Notes under the pieces: generated by a model
The model's input: only the letters and a program-made list of their open reading frames with translations
What the model was told of the DNA's origin: nothing
The model's database searches: none
Shown here: in pieces, positions 33,561-42,367 of the stretch
Numbering within the stretch: the first letter of the stretch is position 1
Layout of the letters: each line of letters opens with the position of its first letter
Translations under genes and position numbers: made by a program
NCBI GenBank assembly: GCA_945888525.1
Contig: CAMDAF010000012.1
Coordinates: 1 to 62,790 of the forward strand
DNA: 62,790 nucleotides
Source of the DNA: Chitinophaga pinensis
GTDB lineage: Bacteria > Bacteroidota > Bacteroidia > NS11-12g > UBA955
Direction of reading: 5' to 3'

Positions 33561-35852
33561 ATGAAACTCTGCCTATTCTGTCTTTATATAACATCATTAT
33601 TATGCCACAATAGCTTGTGGGGACAAAGCAACTCTCTGAGCCTTCGTTTGTCATTTAGACATATTGGTGTTGAGGGGATTAAAGTTATTCTGGATAAAAA
33701 ACATTTCAGATTCACCGATTCAATGGGAGTATGCAAGTTTGAACCAATCGATACAGGAGCGCATGAATTGGAGTTTAGTTCGGAAAAATATAGAGACAGC
33801 ACAATTAGGCTTAGAATTGAAAAAGACAAAGGATTAAACATTTTTGCAGTTTTAACTCCAATATCAGAAGGGCTTAAAGAATATGTGGTAACAGGAACTT
33901 TAAAACAAATAAAACGGTCTGAAAGTCCTGTAAATATTGAGGTTTACACACCAAGCTTTTTTAAGAAAAATCCAAGTTCAGGCTTATTTGAAGCCATGCA
34001 AAACATCAATGGCATTCGACCACAGGTAAATTGCAATGTGTGCAACACAGGCGATATTCACATCAACGGATTGGAAGGCCCATACACTATGGTGCTCATT
34101 GATGGTATGCCATTGGTAAGCAGTTTGTCAACGGTGTATGGCTTATCTGGCATTCCAAGTTCTATGGTAGAACGCATTGAAATCATAAAAGGTCCAGCAT
34201 CAACTTTATACGGCAGTGAGGCAATTGGAGGTGTAATAAATGTGATAAGCAAACGGCCAATCAATTCGGCTAAATTAACATTTGAAAACATGAGTACATC
34301 ATGGGGTGAGAGCAATACCGACATTGGCCATAAACTAAAAATAAAAAAGAAAATTGACATTTTAACTGGGATAAACCATTATTGGTTTGACCAAAAAACA
34401 GACAAAAACAATGATCAATTTACAGATGTTACTCAGCAGCACCGCTTGTCCATATTTCAAAAAATAAATATTCAGCGCAAAAGCACTTTGCCTTTTCAAA
34501 TTGCAGGGCGTTATTTTTATGAAAACCGTTGGGGAGGAGATATACGATGGAGCAGACCATTTAGATTAGGAGACAGTATTTATGCAGAAAGCATATTTAC
34601 ATCACGTGTTGAACTTTTTGGAAATTACCAATTGCCAATAAAAGAAAAAATAAACCTTTCAGCCAGTATTAACCGACACCATCAAAACAGTGCATACGGA
34701 ATAGTTTCGTTTATTGCACTTCAAAAAATTGCATTTTTACAAGGAACATGGGACAAAGACATTAAAAAGCATTGCTTGCTTTTAGGTGCTGCCTACAGGT
34801 ATACTTATTATGATGACAATACCGTTGGAACGCAAGAAAACAGCAATCTAATTTCAATCAATAAACCTCAAAAAATCGCTTTGCCAGGTATATTTATTCA
34901 GGACTTAATCAAATTCAATACAAAAAATAATTTGCTTTTGGGTTTTAGAATTGACTTGAACCAAGTCCATGGTAAAATTTACACCCCACGCCTTGCATAT
35001 AAACACATATTTAATTTAAACAATGTATTGCGTATCAATTCAGGAACGGGATTCAGAGTGGTCAATTTATTTACCGAGGACCATGCCGCTTTAACAGGGG
35101 CAAGATCTGTTGTGATAAAGGAATCCTTAAATCCGGAACGCTCCGTTAACTTAAACATCAACTACCTTAAAAAGCATCGATTTGGTTCAAATAATTTAAT
35201 TGGGTTGGATATGACTGTGTTTTACACGCATTTTAGCAACCGAATCCAAGCAGACTACCTCAGCAATTCAAACTTTATATACTACGACAACATTAATGGC
35301 TACTCGGTCAGTTCTGGCTTTAGCGCCAATATAGACTTGAATTTGAGCTGTGGTGTAAATGCTCTATTAGGTTTAAGTTACTTGGATATTTACACCATAG
35401 ATAAAGGGATCCGAAAAACACCCATATTAACTGAAAAGTTTACAGGAACCTGGACAATCTCCTATCCTATTAAAAAGATAAAAACATCGGTAGATTATAC
35501 AGGAAACATATACAGCCCCATGCAACTGCCAACGCTTGGCGATTTAGATCCACGAAACAAATATTCACCATGGTGGAGCATACAAAATATTCAATTGACG
35601 TATACAGGCATCAAAAAAATAAAATTATTTGGCGGGGTAAAAAACCTTTTAAACTTTACACCCATGCGCAAAAATTCATTCATTATTGCAAGGGCGCACG
35701 ATCCTTTTGATAAAAAAGTGGAATACGGTGTAGATGGTCAAATAAAGAAAACGCTCGAAAACCCATATGCGCTGAGTTTTGACCCCAATTATGTATACGC
35801 CCCGAACCAAGGCATACGATTTTTTATAGGGTTTACCTGCACTATTTTATAA
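33561..35852 (+). CDS. TonB-dependent receptor, probable metal or metallophore uptake
   Basis: 763 residues from ATG 33561, which begins the signal peptide (KLCLFCLYITSLLCHNSLWG). Then a short carboxypeptidase-regulatory-like domain (about 25-105), plug (about 110-230) with EYVVTGTLKQI, VNCNVCNTGDIHINGLEGPY, MVERIEIIKGPASTLYGSEA and GGVINVISKRP, and a 22-strand-type barrel to the end (FFIGFTCTIL). The plug has a Cys-x-x-Cys (CNVC). Control by the divergent DtxR-type repressor suggests iron, manganese or a metal complex as cargo. A terminator follows and pckA converges. Confidence 0.9.
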   Translation: MKLCLFCLYITSLLCHNSLWGQSNSLSLRLSFRHIGVEGIKVILDKKHFRFTDSMGVCKFEPIDTGAHELEFSSEKYRDSTIRLRIEKDKGLNIFAVLTPISEGLKEYVVTGTLKQIKRSESPVNIEVYTPSFFKKNPSSGLFEAMQNINGIRPQVNCNVCNTGDIHINGLEGPYTMVLIDGMPLVSSLSTVYGLSGIPSSMVERIEIIKGPASTLYGSEAIGGVINVISKRPINSAKLTFENMSTSWGESNTDIGHKLKIKKKIDILTGINHYWFDQKTDKNNDQFTDVTQQHRLSIFQKINIQRKSTLPFQIAGRYFYENRWGGDIRWSRPFRLGDSIYAESIFTSRVELFGNYQLPIKEKINLSASINRHHQNSAYGIVSFIALQKIAFLQGTWDKDIKKHCLLLGAAYRYTYYDDNTVGTQENSNLISINKPQKIALPGIFIQDLIKFNTKNNLLLGFRIDLNQVHGKIYTPRLAYKHIFNLNNVLRINSGTGFRVVNLFTEDHAALTGARSVVIKESLNPERSVNLNINYLKKHRFGSNNLIGLDMTVFYTHFSNRIQADYLSNSNFIYYDNINGYSVSSGFSANIDLNLSCGVNALLGLSYLDIYTIDKGIRKTPILTEKFTGTWTISYPIKKIKTSVDYTGNIYSPMQLPTLGDLDPRNKYSPWWSIQNIQLTYTGIKKIKLFGGVKNLLNFTPMRKNSFIIARAHDPFDKKVEYGVDGQIKKTLENPYALSFDPNYVYAPNQGIRFFIGFTCTIL

Positions 35853-35880
35853 AAAAAGGGCAGCTTTCGCTACCCTTTTC
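35851..35880. terminator. Bidirectional terminator between the TonB receptor and pckA
   Basis: AAAAGGGCAGC (35854-35864), loop TTTC-type, GCTACCCTTTT (35869-35879), one C-A mismatch; A run and T run on either side. Confidence 0.8.
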
Positions 35881-35898
35881 AATATTATAAATAAAATC

Positions 35899-37488
35899 TT
35901 ATTGCGCTTGAACTGCTTTTGGTGCAGCGTTTTTGATAGCTTCGCTGCTGCCATCTTCAAACTTTTTGAAATTCTCATTGAATTTATCTGCCAATGCATT
36001 CGCAGTTTGATCATAGGCTGCTTTGTCCGCCCAAGTATTTCTTGGATGTAAAATTTCTTGTGGTACGTTTGGACAAGTATTTGGCATTTGAACACCAAAA
36101 ACAGGGTGCTTGGTGTATTCAATTGAATCCAATTCTCCATTTAAAGCCGCTGTCAACATGGCTCTTGTGAAAGACAATTTCATTCTGCTTCCAACACCAT
36201 ATCCACCGCCACTCCAGCCGGTGTTAACCAACCATACATTGATGCTGGTGTCAGCGTTCAATTTAGCCCCCAACAATTCGGCATATTTTGCAGGATGTAA
36301 AGGCAAGAAAGCTTGACCGAAACAAGCAGAGAAAGTACTTTGAGGTTCGGTGATGCCAGCTTCAGTTCCAGCTACCTTACTGGTATAACCAGAAACGAAA
36401 TGGTACATGGCTTGCTCAGCAGTTAATTTAGAAATTGGCGGCAATACACCATACGCATCACAAGTTAGGAAGAATATATTTTTAGGTGATTCTCCAACAG
36501 AAGGAACAGCAATATTGTCGATAAAATCAATTGGATATGCCACACGCGTATTTTCAGTAACTGAAACATCTTCATAGTTTACTTTGTTGCTGCCTTCATA
36601 AAATCTTACATTTTCTACCAAAGCACCATGTTTGATTGCCTTCCAAATTTGTGGTTCCTTTTCTTCGGTTAAGTCGATGCATTTTGCATAACAACCCCCT
36701 TCAAAGTTAAAAACTGAATCATCAGCCCAACCGTGTTCGTCATCCCCAATTAATTTTCTATCTGGATCGGCGGACAAAGTTGTTTTTCCTGTGCCTGACA
36801 ATCCAAAGAAAATAGCAGTATCGCCTTTTGCACCAATGTTTGCAGAACAGTGCATAGACAATACCCCTCTTTCTTGAGGAAGTATGTAATTCAAAACAGT
36901 GAATATTCCTTTTTTGATTTCACCGGTGTAACCAGAGCCACCAATTAAAATAATTTTTTTAGAAAAATTGATGATAGAGAAATTGTGCTGCCTAGTTCCA
37001 TCCTCAGTTGCATTGGCTAAAAATGAGGGTGCTGCTAAAATCAACCACTCAGTTGGATTGTTTTCTCCTTCACTTGGGCGCAAGAATAAATTATTGGCAA
37101 ACAAGTTTTGGTATGCCGTTTCAGTAACAACTTTAATATTCAATTTAAAGTCAGGGTGGGCACATGCATATGCATCACGGATGAATAAATCTTTGCCCTT
37201 ATAATGGTTTAATACTTTATCTAATAAGGCATCAAATTTAGATGGTTCAAATTTGAAATTAACTGGACCCCACCAAACAGTATTTTCTGTTTTGTCATCG
37301 CAAACAGTGAATTTATCCTTAGGTGAACGGCCAGTAAATTCTCCAGTATCTGCTGCTAAAGCACCTTTGTCGGTGAGTATACCTTCGTTTCTTTCTAGAG
37401 ATTTTTGAATAAGTTCATCTGGAGTAAGATTAACAAATGCATTGCCTGCTGCTGAAACAACGCCTGATAAAATGTCTTGGTTTGTCAT
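35899..37488 (-). CDS. pckA: Phosphoenolpyruvate carboxykinase (ATP)
   Basis: 529 residues from ATG 37488 (TNQDILSGVVSAAGNAF); the 29 codons before it in frame lie across the promoter. Signatures: TGRSPKDKFTV near the N-terminus, IILIGGSGYTGEIKKGIF, the P-loop FFGLSGTGKTTLSADPDR, LIGDDEHGW for metal binding, and LVNTGWSGGGYGVGSRMKL. It converts oxaloacetate and ATP to PEP and CO2 for gluconeogenesis, or the reverse in fermentative Bacteroidota. Single gene; a TAnnTTTG element lies 26 bases upstream. Confidence 0.96.
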   Translation of the reverse strand: MTNQDILSGVVSAAGNAFVNLTPDELIQKSLERNEGILTDKGALAADTGEFTGRSPKDKFTVCDDKTENTVWWGPVNFKFEPSKFDALLDKVLNHYKGKDLFIRDAYACAHPDFKLNIKVVTETAYQNLFANNLFLRPSEGENNPTEWLILAAPSFLANATEDGTRQHNFSIINFSKKIILIGGSGYTGEIKKGIFTVLNYILPQERGVLSMHCSANIGAKGDTAIFFGLSGTGKTTLSADPDRKLIGDDEHGWADDSVFNFEGGCYAKCIDLTEEKEPQIWKAIKHGALVENVRFYEGSNKVNYEDVSVTENTRVAYPIDFIDNIAVPSVGESPKNIFFLTCDAYGVLPPISKLTAEQAMYHFVSGYTSKVAGTEAGITEPQSTFSACFGQAFLPLHPAKYAELLGAKLNADTSINVWLVNTGWSGGGYGVGSRMKLSFTRAMLTAALNGELDSIEYTKHPVFGVQMPNTCPNVPQEILHPRNTWADKAAYDQTANALADKFNENFKKFEDGSSEAIKNAAPKAVQAQ

Positions 37489-37514
37489 TTGTCTTTTGTA
37501 TAAAATTAGGGGTG

Positions 37515-37522
37515 CAAAATTA
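37515..37522 (-). promoter_or_regulatory. -7 promoter element for pckA
   Basis: Minus strand TAATTTTG, 26 bases before ATG 37488. Confidence 0.5.
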
Positions 37523-37628
37523 CAAAAAAAAAGATCAAGTTTACATAATATTGCTAACTTGTTGATATATATCATACTTAAAACAGGGAAAATCCGTCAT
37601 TTTGCTGTTGTTTTGAATAAGGTATTTC

Positions 37629-38591
37629 ATGCAAGTTTACAGATTATCAATTGCCTTCTTTGGCCTCATTACACTGCTAACAATCAGCGCATTCGCCATA
37701 CCCGAATGGATTTCTCCATTTCAACCCGATGGCATTAAAGTTGATTTGCTCTGGAATTACAGATTGCCAAAAACCATTACGGCTCTTTTTGCAGGAGCAT
37801 CTTTATCTGTCTCAGGTTTTATCTTACAGCAGCTTTACAAAAACAATCTTGCCGGCCCATACATACTTGGCGTTAGCTCTGGCGCTTCATTGGCCGTTGG
37901 TATGCTCATAATAGGTAGCCACTACTTCCCGTTTTTAAACCATGGCTTTGGCATTTCACTTGCTGGTTTTATAGGTGCCACAGCCATTCTTTTGCTGGTC
38001 ATGTTGGTCTCCTCCCGCTTTGGTTCAGGTGCCATCATTTTATTGTTTGGTGTTATAATTGGACAAATCACTAGTGCACTTCAAGGCCTTTTAAACTACA
38101 TGGCAGTTCCTGGCGATTTAAAAAATTTCACCCTTTGGAGCATGGGCTCATTTAGCCAAGTGATTGAATTTGATTTATTGTTTTTTGGCGTATCAAGTCT
38201 GTTGGGAATTATTTGGGCTTGGCTCATCATGCCTCAGCTCTCTGCAATGCTTTTAGGCGATGAGGTTGCTCATTCCTTGGGGGTTAACACCAAAAGCATT
38301 TCATTACAATTGCTCATTTGCACAGGCATATTGAGCGGCATCGCAACAGCGTATTGTGGTCCAATTGCATTTATTGGCATGGCCATTCCAAATGTTTCTC
38401 GCATGTTGTTTAAAACAGTCAATTTTAGATTTATGCTCTTAGTAAACGGGGTTTTAGGCGCTGCGATGGCACTCATTAGCGACATTATTTCCTCAAGTGA
38501 AATATTTGGTTTTAATATCCCAGTTAATGTTTGTACGGCGCTAATTGGTGGCCCATTCATTATTTACATTTTATTAAAAAGAAAACAGTAA
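37629..38591 (+). CDS. FecCD-family ABC transporter permease
   Basis: 320 residues, about 9-10 transmembrane helices. Family landmarks: WNYRLPKTITALFAGASLSV, NNLAGPYILGVSSGASLAVG, LGVNTKSI, and GPIAFIGMAIPNVSRMLF. This family moves ferric siderophores, haem or cobalamin across the inner membrane. The stop TAA shares its last A with the ATG of the ATPase gene, so the two are translationally coupled. No binding protein is encoded next to them; a BtuF-like protein lies at 57.7 kb. Confidence 0.93.
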   Translation: MQVYRLSIAFFGLITLLTISAFAIPEWISPFQPDGIKVDLLWNYRLPKTITALFAGASLSVSGFILQQLYKNNLAGPYILGVSSGASLAVGMLIIGSHYFPFLNHGFGISLAGFIGATAILLLVMLVSSRFGSGAIILLFGVIIGQITSALQGLLNYMAVPGDLKNFTLWSMGSFSQVIEFDLLFFGVSSLLGIIWAWLIMPQLSAMLLGDEVAHSLGVNTKSISLQLLICTGILSGIATAYCGPIAFIGMAIPNVSRMLFKTVNFRFMLLVNGVLGAAMALISDIISSSEIFGFNIPVNVCTALIGGPFIIYILLKRKQ

Positions 38592-39274
38592 TGGATCCCA
38601 TATTAAAATTAGTAAATCTTAGTATTGGACAAGAATCTGTCATTGTCGATTCTATCCATGCACAAGCTTTTAAAAACGATTTAATTGTATTGACGGGTGA
38701 AAATGGAAGTGGAAAATCGACCTTACTTAAAACTATTGCTGGTATTATAAAGTCAATTTCAGGCGAGGTTTTTATTTCAGGTGACTCGATTTCATTGCTG
38801 CCGCAAAAAAAGCTTGCTCAAAAACTCGCGTTTGCAAGCACCCAAAGAATCCGAGAAGACTATATTAAAATTGAAGACGTTGTTCGTTTTGGTCAATTTC
38901 CATACGCGCAACTGGACGATACCGAAGAGTCAAGCCGCGAAATTGAGCAAGCTATCGCTCTTATGGGGATAGATAAAATCCGTCACAAATACTTGAACCA
39001 AGTGAGCGATGGTGAATGGCAAAAAGCAAATATTGCGCGTGTATTGGCACAAAAAACAGACCTGATTTTAATGGATGAACCGACTGCTTTTTTAGACTAC
39101 CCCTCTAGAATGCGCTTATATAGAGACTTAAAGGAAATTTGTTTGACTCAAAACAAAACAATTATTGTGTCTACACACGATATTGATAGTGTTAAAGGAT
39201 ATGCAAGCTTTTATTGGCATATAGACCAAGGCAAATTGAATATTTTACAAGATTCCCCCACTTGGGTTATTTGA
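38591..39274 (+). CDS. ABC transporter ATPase (FepC/BtuD-like)
   Basis: 227 residues from ATG 38591, overlapping the permease stop by one base. Walker A VLTGENGSGKSTLLKTIAG, Q-loop region FASTQRI, a slightly altered signature QVSDGEWQKANIARVLAQ (SDGEW in place of LSGGQ), Walker B LILMDEPTAFLDYPSR, and switch His in IIVSTHDIDS. The altered signature is common in FecE/FhuC-like subunits. With the FecCD permease it forms an importer for an iron chelate or corrinoid. Confidence 0.92.
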   Translation: MDPILKLVNLSIGQESVIVDSIHAQAFKNDLIVLTGENGSGKSTLLKTIAGIIKSISGEVFISGDSISLLPQKKLAQKLAFASTQRIREDYIKIEDVVRFGQFPYAQLDDTEESSREIEQAIALMGIDKIRHKYLNQVSDGEWQKANIARVLAQKTDLILMDEPTAFLDYPSRMRLYRDLKEICLTQNKTIIVSTHDIDSVKGYASFYWHIDQGKLNILQDSPTWVI

Positions 39275-39320
39275 CTGTAAACAAACAAACTAAACCACCG
39301 AAGCATTCAGAATTTAAGTT

Positions 39321-39368
39321 GGCATTTGATTTAAAATGCCCATTTAATGCTAAAAATGCCCATTTAAT
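39321..39368 (+). repeat. Short direct repeat with overlapping hairpin
   Basis: AAAATGCCCATTTAAT occurs at 39333-39348 and 39353-39368, a 20-base period. GGCATTT (39321-39327) also pairs with AAATGCC (39334-39340), so the first copy can form a hairpin. Could be a regulator binding array or a weak terminator after the ABC genes. Confidence 0.5.
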
Positions 39369-39457
39369 TCCCAACACTATTTGTTTGTTAAATACTTAAC
39401 AGTCTTTTAAATTAAAATTTACAAATTTGTTAAACTAAACTAATCCATACTAAAAAC

Positions 39458-39718
39458 ATGAAACCAACACACACACAAAATCCATCAAATCTGAGCTATT
39501 GGAAACTGGATTTTAACATTAAAACTGACAGAGACCTTAGGCATCAAAATCCAAGTTCAATCATGGAAAACGAATCGATGGTTGATGGCTCCCAGGATGG
39601 CGATTTTACCCAAACGCTGATCATATCGACGTTAAACAATTGGTCGAAACAGCATCTTAACGCATTGCAAAACTTTAATGGTTTTTACAATTGCCAAATG
39701 AATCAATTTAAAAACTAA
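39458..39718 (+). CDS. Small hypothetical protein (86 residues)
   Basis: Frame from ATG 39458 (KPTHTQNPSNLSYWKLDF) to TAA, polar and Asn/Gln-rich, with QNPS occurring twice (THTQNPS and RHQNPSS). No signal peptide, membrane segment or family recognised. No TAnnTTTG box precedes it. It sits between the ABC transporter genes and a region with two large hairpins. It could be an orphan gene or a chance frame. Confidence 0.4.
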   Translation: MKPTHTQNPSNLSYWKLDFNIKTDRDLRHQNPSSIMENESMVDGSQDGDFTQTLIISTLNNWSKQHLNALQNFNGFYNCQMNQFKN

Positions 39719-39728
39719 AACCATGCAT

Positions 39729-39912
39729 AATTCCTAGCTTGAAGGCGGAATGGAGAATGCTTCTTGGTTGGTAATTTTCTAGATTTAACTCGGATACCTC
39801 CATCCGCCTTTTCGACTTGGAATTAAGTGCTGGTTGCCTAAAAAAATAAACGACTCATTCTAGAAGTTCGCCTCAGCAGATTTTGCTGTGGCAACTTCGA
39901 AGAATGTTTTTT
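39729..39912 (+). ncRNA. Candidate structured RNA: two large hairpins ending in a T run
   Basis: Hairpin 1 (39729-39824): AATTCC closes with GGAATT, then an imperfect arm culminating in AAGGCGGA-A-TGGAG against CTCCATCCGCCTT, leaving about a 42-base apical region. Hairpin 2 (39856-39906): CATTCT/AGAATG, GAAGTT/AACTTC, GCC/GGC, CAGCA/TGCTG, followed by TTTTTT (39907-39912), which would terminate transcription. The pair sits in a 255-base gap and has no coding frame. No consensus promoter was found just ahead, so it may be the 3' end of a longer transcript. Identity unknown; comparison with the Bacteroidota 6S-Flavo family would be a first check. Confidence 0.5.
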
Positions 39913-39973
39913 CAAGCTATTTGTAATGTGTCTTTTGTGCCGTGTAAACACAATTAAATTTTACCTTACAAAT

Positions 39974-40459
39974 ATGAAAATAAAATCCTTAAACCCCGAA
40001 CAAAACAAAGGCCAAAACAGCAGTTATGACCTCGTTTTACTTGTGTACTGGTTTATCAGCAACCGACACAATTCTAAAACATTTGAAGCATTAAAAAATT
40101 TGGAATCAAAAACCACTGGTTTGCCCTTAAGAATTGTTTGCCTTAATCCTTTCAATAGCCAAGAAGACATTATCCAATATCAAAAAAACATGTCATTGCA
40201 TTTTGAAATGATGTACGATGAAAAACGCACAGCATTGTTTTACCACATCAATACATTTCCAAGTTTTATCGTCATGAAAAAAAGCGGAACAATACTTCAC
40301 CGTGAAAACGGCCTCTCGGATGATTGTTTTCATGAAATTGAAAATATTATTGTAAAAAACACCCCTTCGAAAAGCAATAACAGCAATGAAAAAAAAGGCA
40401 AAATAATCCCGTTTGAAAATTACAATAACAATCCATCGATATTGTTTAAGAAGATATAA
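39974..40459 (+). CDS. Thioredoxin-fold protein lacking the catalytic cysteines
   Basis: 161 residues from ATG 39974; an earlier ATG would add a poor leader. The middle has the beta-alpha-beta order of TlpA/thioredoxin proteins: a first strand (SSYDLVLLVYWFISN), a second strand (LRIVCLNPFN), and the cis-proline strand NTFPSFIVMKKSGTILHREN. Where CxxC should follow the first strand there is ISNRHN, so it cannot act as a disulfide enzyme. The C-terminus is Lys/Asn-rich. No signal peptide is visible. The fold is my inference. Confidence 0.6.
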   Translation: MKIKSLNPEQNKGQNSSYDLVLLVYWFISNRHNSKTFEALKNLESKTTGLPLRIVCLNPFNSQEDIIQYQKNMSLHFEMMYDEKRTALFYHINTFPSFIVMKKSGTILHRENGLSDDCFHEIENIIVKNTPSKSNNSNEKKGKIIPFENYNNNPSILFKKI

Positions 40460-40479
40460 GATAAGTTTATGGTTTTGCT

Positions 40480-40487
40480 TAATTTTG
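40480..40487 (+). promoter_or_regulatory. -7 promoter element for ribBA
   Basis: TAATTTTG, 16 bases before ATG 40504. Confidence 0.5.
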
Positions 40488-40503
40488 CAGCAAAATCTGA
40501 GTG

Positions 40504-41712
40504 ATGTTAAACCCTTATCAATTAAACACCATAGAATCTGCGATTGAAGATATAAAAAACGGCAAAGTAATTATTGTTGTTGACGATGAAGACCGTGAAA
40601 ATGAGGGTGATTTCTTAACTGCCGCCGCAAATGTGACGCCAGAAATGGTTAATTTTATGGCCAGAGAAGGAAGAGGACTTATCTGTGTTCCTTTATTGCC
40701 AGAGCGTTGTCTTGAGCTAGGCTTAGGCATGATGGTGAGCAGCAACGATTCAGTGCATGAAACGCCCTTTACAATTTCTGTTGATTTGAAAGGACACGGC
40801 ACAACAACAGGTATTTCTGCATCTGATAGGAGCAAAACCATCCAAGCATTGGTGCATGCTGACACTATTTCAACCGATTTGGCTAGACCAGGACATATTT
40901 TCCCATTAAAAGCCCAAAAAGAAGGTGTTTTAAAAAGGGCAGGGCATACCGAAGCAGCAATTGATTTTGCCCGATTGGCAGGATTTGAACCGGCAGGTTG
41001 CATCGTGGAGATATTAAAAGAAGATGGCGAAATGGCCCGCCTACCTGAATTGATTGAAATTGCTAAAAAATTCGATTTGAAAATTGTTTCAATTGAAGAC
41101 TTGATCAAATACAGAATTAAGAATGAAAGCCATGTAAAACGCGAAATAACGGTTAACATGCCAACTTCATTTGGGGATTTTGAAATGATTGCCTATTCGC
41201 AAGTGAGCGATGGAACTCAGCACTTGGTGATCAAAAAAGGTGAATGGGAAAAAGACGAACCAATATTGGTGCGCGTTCACAGCAGTTGCATGACGGGAGA
41301 TATTTTTGGCAGTTGCCGTTGCGATTGCGGTGAACAATTACACCAATCGATGAACCTTATTCAAGAAACTGGAAAAGGTGTGGTTTTGTACATGAACCAA
41401 GAAGGCCGAGGAATTGGATTGCTGAATAAGCTTAAAGCATACAAGCTTCAAGAACAAGGAATGGACACCGTTGACGCCAATTTAGAACTTGGATTTAAAA
41501 TGGACGAACGCGATTATGGAATTGGTGCTCAGATATTGCGCGATTTAGGTGTTTCAAAAATGAAACTAATAAGCAACAACCCTAAAAAACGAACAGGCCT
41601 AATTGGCTATGGTTTGGAGATTATCGAAAACATTCCAATGGTTACATCACCGAACGCCCACAATGCGGAGTATTTGAACACCAAGCGTGATAAAATGGGA
41701 CATGAAATATAA
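40504..41712 (+). CDS. ribBA: 3,4-dihydroxy-2-butanone-4-phosphate synthase / GTP cyclohydrolase II
   Basis: 402 residues from ATG 40504 (GTG 40501 also in frame). Residues about 1-205 are Rib[44 protein letters not shown]. Residues about 206-402 are RibA: zinc Cys triad in [19 protein letters not shown], then [18 protein letters not shown] and [13 protein letters not shown]. The fused enzyme supplies both precursors of riboflavin from ribulose 5-phosphate and GTP. No other rib genes are near. Convergent with pdxH. Confidence 0.96.
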   Translation: MLNPYQLNTIESAIEDIKNGKVIIVVDDEDRENEGDFLTAAANVTPEMVNFMAREGRGLICVPLLPERCLELGLGMMVSSNDSVHETPFTISVDLKGHGTTTGISASDRSKTIQALVHADTISTDLARPGHIFPLKAQKEGVLKRAGHTEAAIDFARLAGFEPAGCIVEILKEDGEMARLPELIEIAKKFDLKIVSIEDLIKYRIKNESHVKREITVNMPTSFGDFEMIAYSQVSDGTQHLVIKKGEWEKDEPILVRVHSSCMTGDIFGSCRCDCGEQLHQSMNLIQETGKGVVLYMNQEGRGIGLLNKLKAYKLQEQGMDTVDANLELGFKMDERDYGIGAQILRDLGVSKMKLISNNPKKRTGLIGYGLEIIENIPMVTSPNAHNAEYLNTKRDKMGHEI

Positions 41713-41722
41713 TTCTTCTTAC

Positions 41723-42367
41723 TCAAGGACACAGCCTATCTAATTTCCAAGCTTGAGCTTCTTTGGTGTATAAAAGTCTGTCGTGTAAACGGCCAGTCCT
41801 ACCCTGCCAAAATTCAATAGCCTCAGGAATAACAACATAACCACCCCAATGTTCTGGTCGAGGCGGATTCGTCCCTTCGTATTTTGTCAATGCCTCAGAC
41901 ATAGAATCTTCTAATGCTTTTCGTGATTCAACGGTTTCACTTTGAGCGCTAACAATAGCCCCTACTCTGCTTTCAAATGGTCTTGATGCAAAATACAAAT
42001 CACTTTCAGCCTCACTTATCTTGTGAGCAATGCCCTTAATTCTTATTTGTCTTTCCAATTCTAACCATGCAAAATTTAAATGCACATTGGCATTTTGCTC
42101 AATTTGCTGCCCTTTATGGCTATTGTAGTTGGTGTAAAAAACAAAGCCATGGTGTTCTATGCCTTTTAAAAGCACGATTCTGCTTTCTGGTTTTCCATCT
42201 GCAATGGTTGACAAGCACATGGCATTAGGTTCTGTAATTTCAGATTCAATGGCTTGTTTAAACCATTTATGAAAAAGCATAATTGGATCAGCATCCACCG
42301 CAGATTCCAACAATTCAGAATGTCTGTAATCTTTTCTTAAGGCAGCTATTTGCTCGTTGTGGGTCAT
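41723..42367 (-). CDS. pdxH: Pyridoxamine 5'-phosphate oxidase
   Basis: 214 residues, normal length. Seen: ALRKDYRHSELLES at the N-terminus, FMN-binding SRIVLLKGIEHHGFVFYTNY, SHKGQQIEQN, and the C-terminal substrate motif FWQGRTGRLHDRLLYT. It oxidises pyridoxine or pyridoxamine 5'-phosphate to PLP with FMN and oxygen. With pdxJ at 10.9 kb it indicates DXP-dependent vitamin B6 synthesis. Its start overlaps the end of the upstream glycosyltransferase by 4 bases (ATGA type), so they are translated together. Confidence 0.96.
   Translation of the reverse strand: MTHNEQIAALRKDYRHSELLESAVDADPIMLFHKWFKQAIESEITEPNAMCLSTIADGKPESRIVLLKGIEHHGFVFYTNYNSHKGQQIEQNANVHLNFAWLELERQIRIKGIAHKISEAESDLYFASRPFESRVGAIVSAQSETVESRKALEDSMSEALTKYEGTNPPRPEHWGGYVVIPEAIEFWQGRTGRLHDRLLYTKEAQAWKLDRLCP

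Noticed and set aside
37489-37575. Longer N-terminus for PEP carboxykinase
   Set aside because: It runs through the TAATTTTG promoter element and adds residues not seen in the family.
40518-41159. A 213-codon frame antisense to ribBA
   Set aside because: ribBA is certain on the plus strand with both active sites visible; the antisense frame has no homology features.
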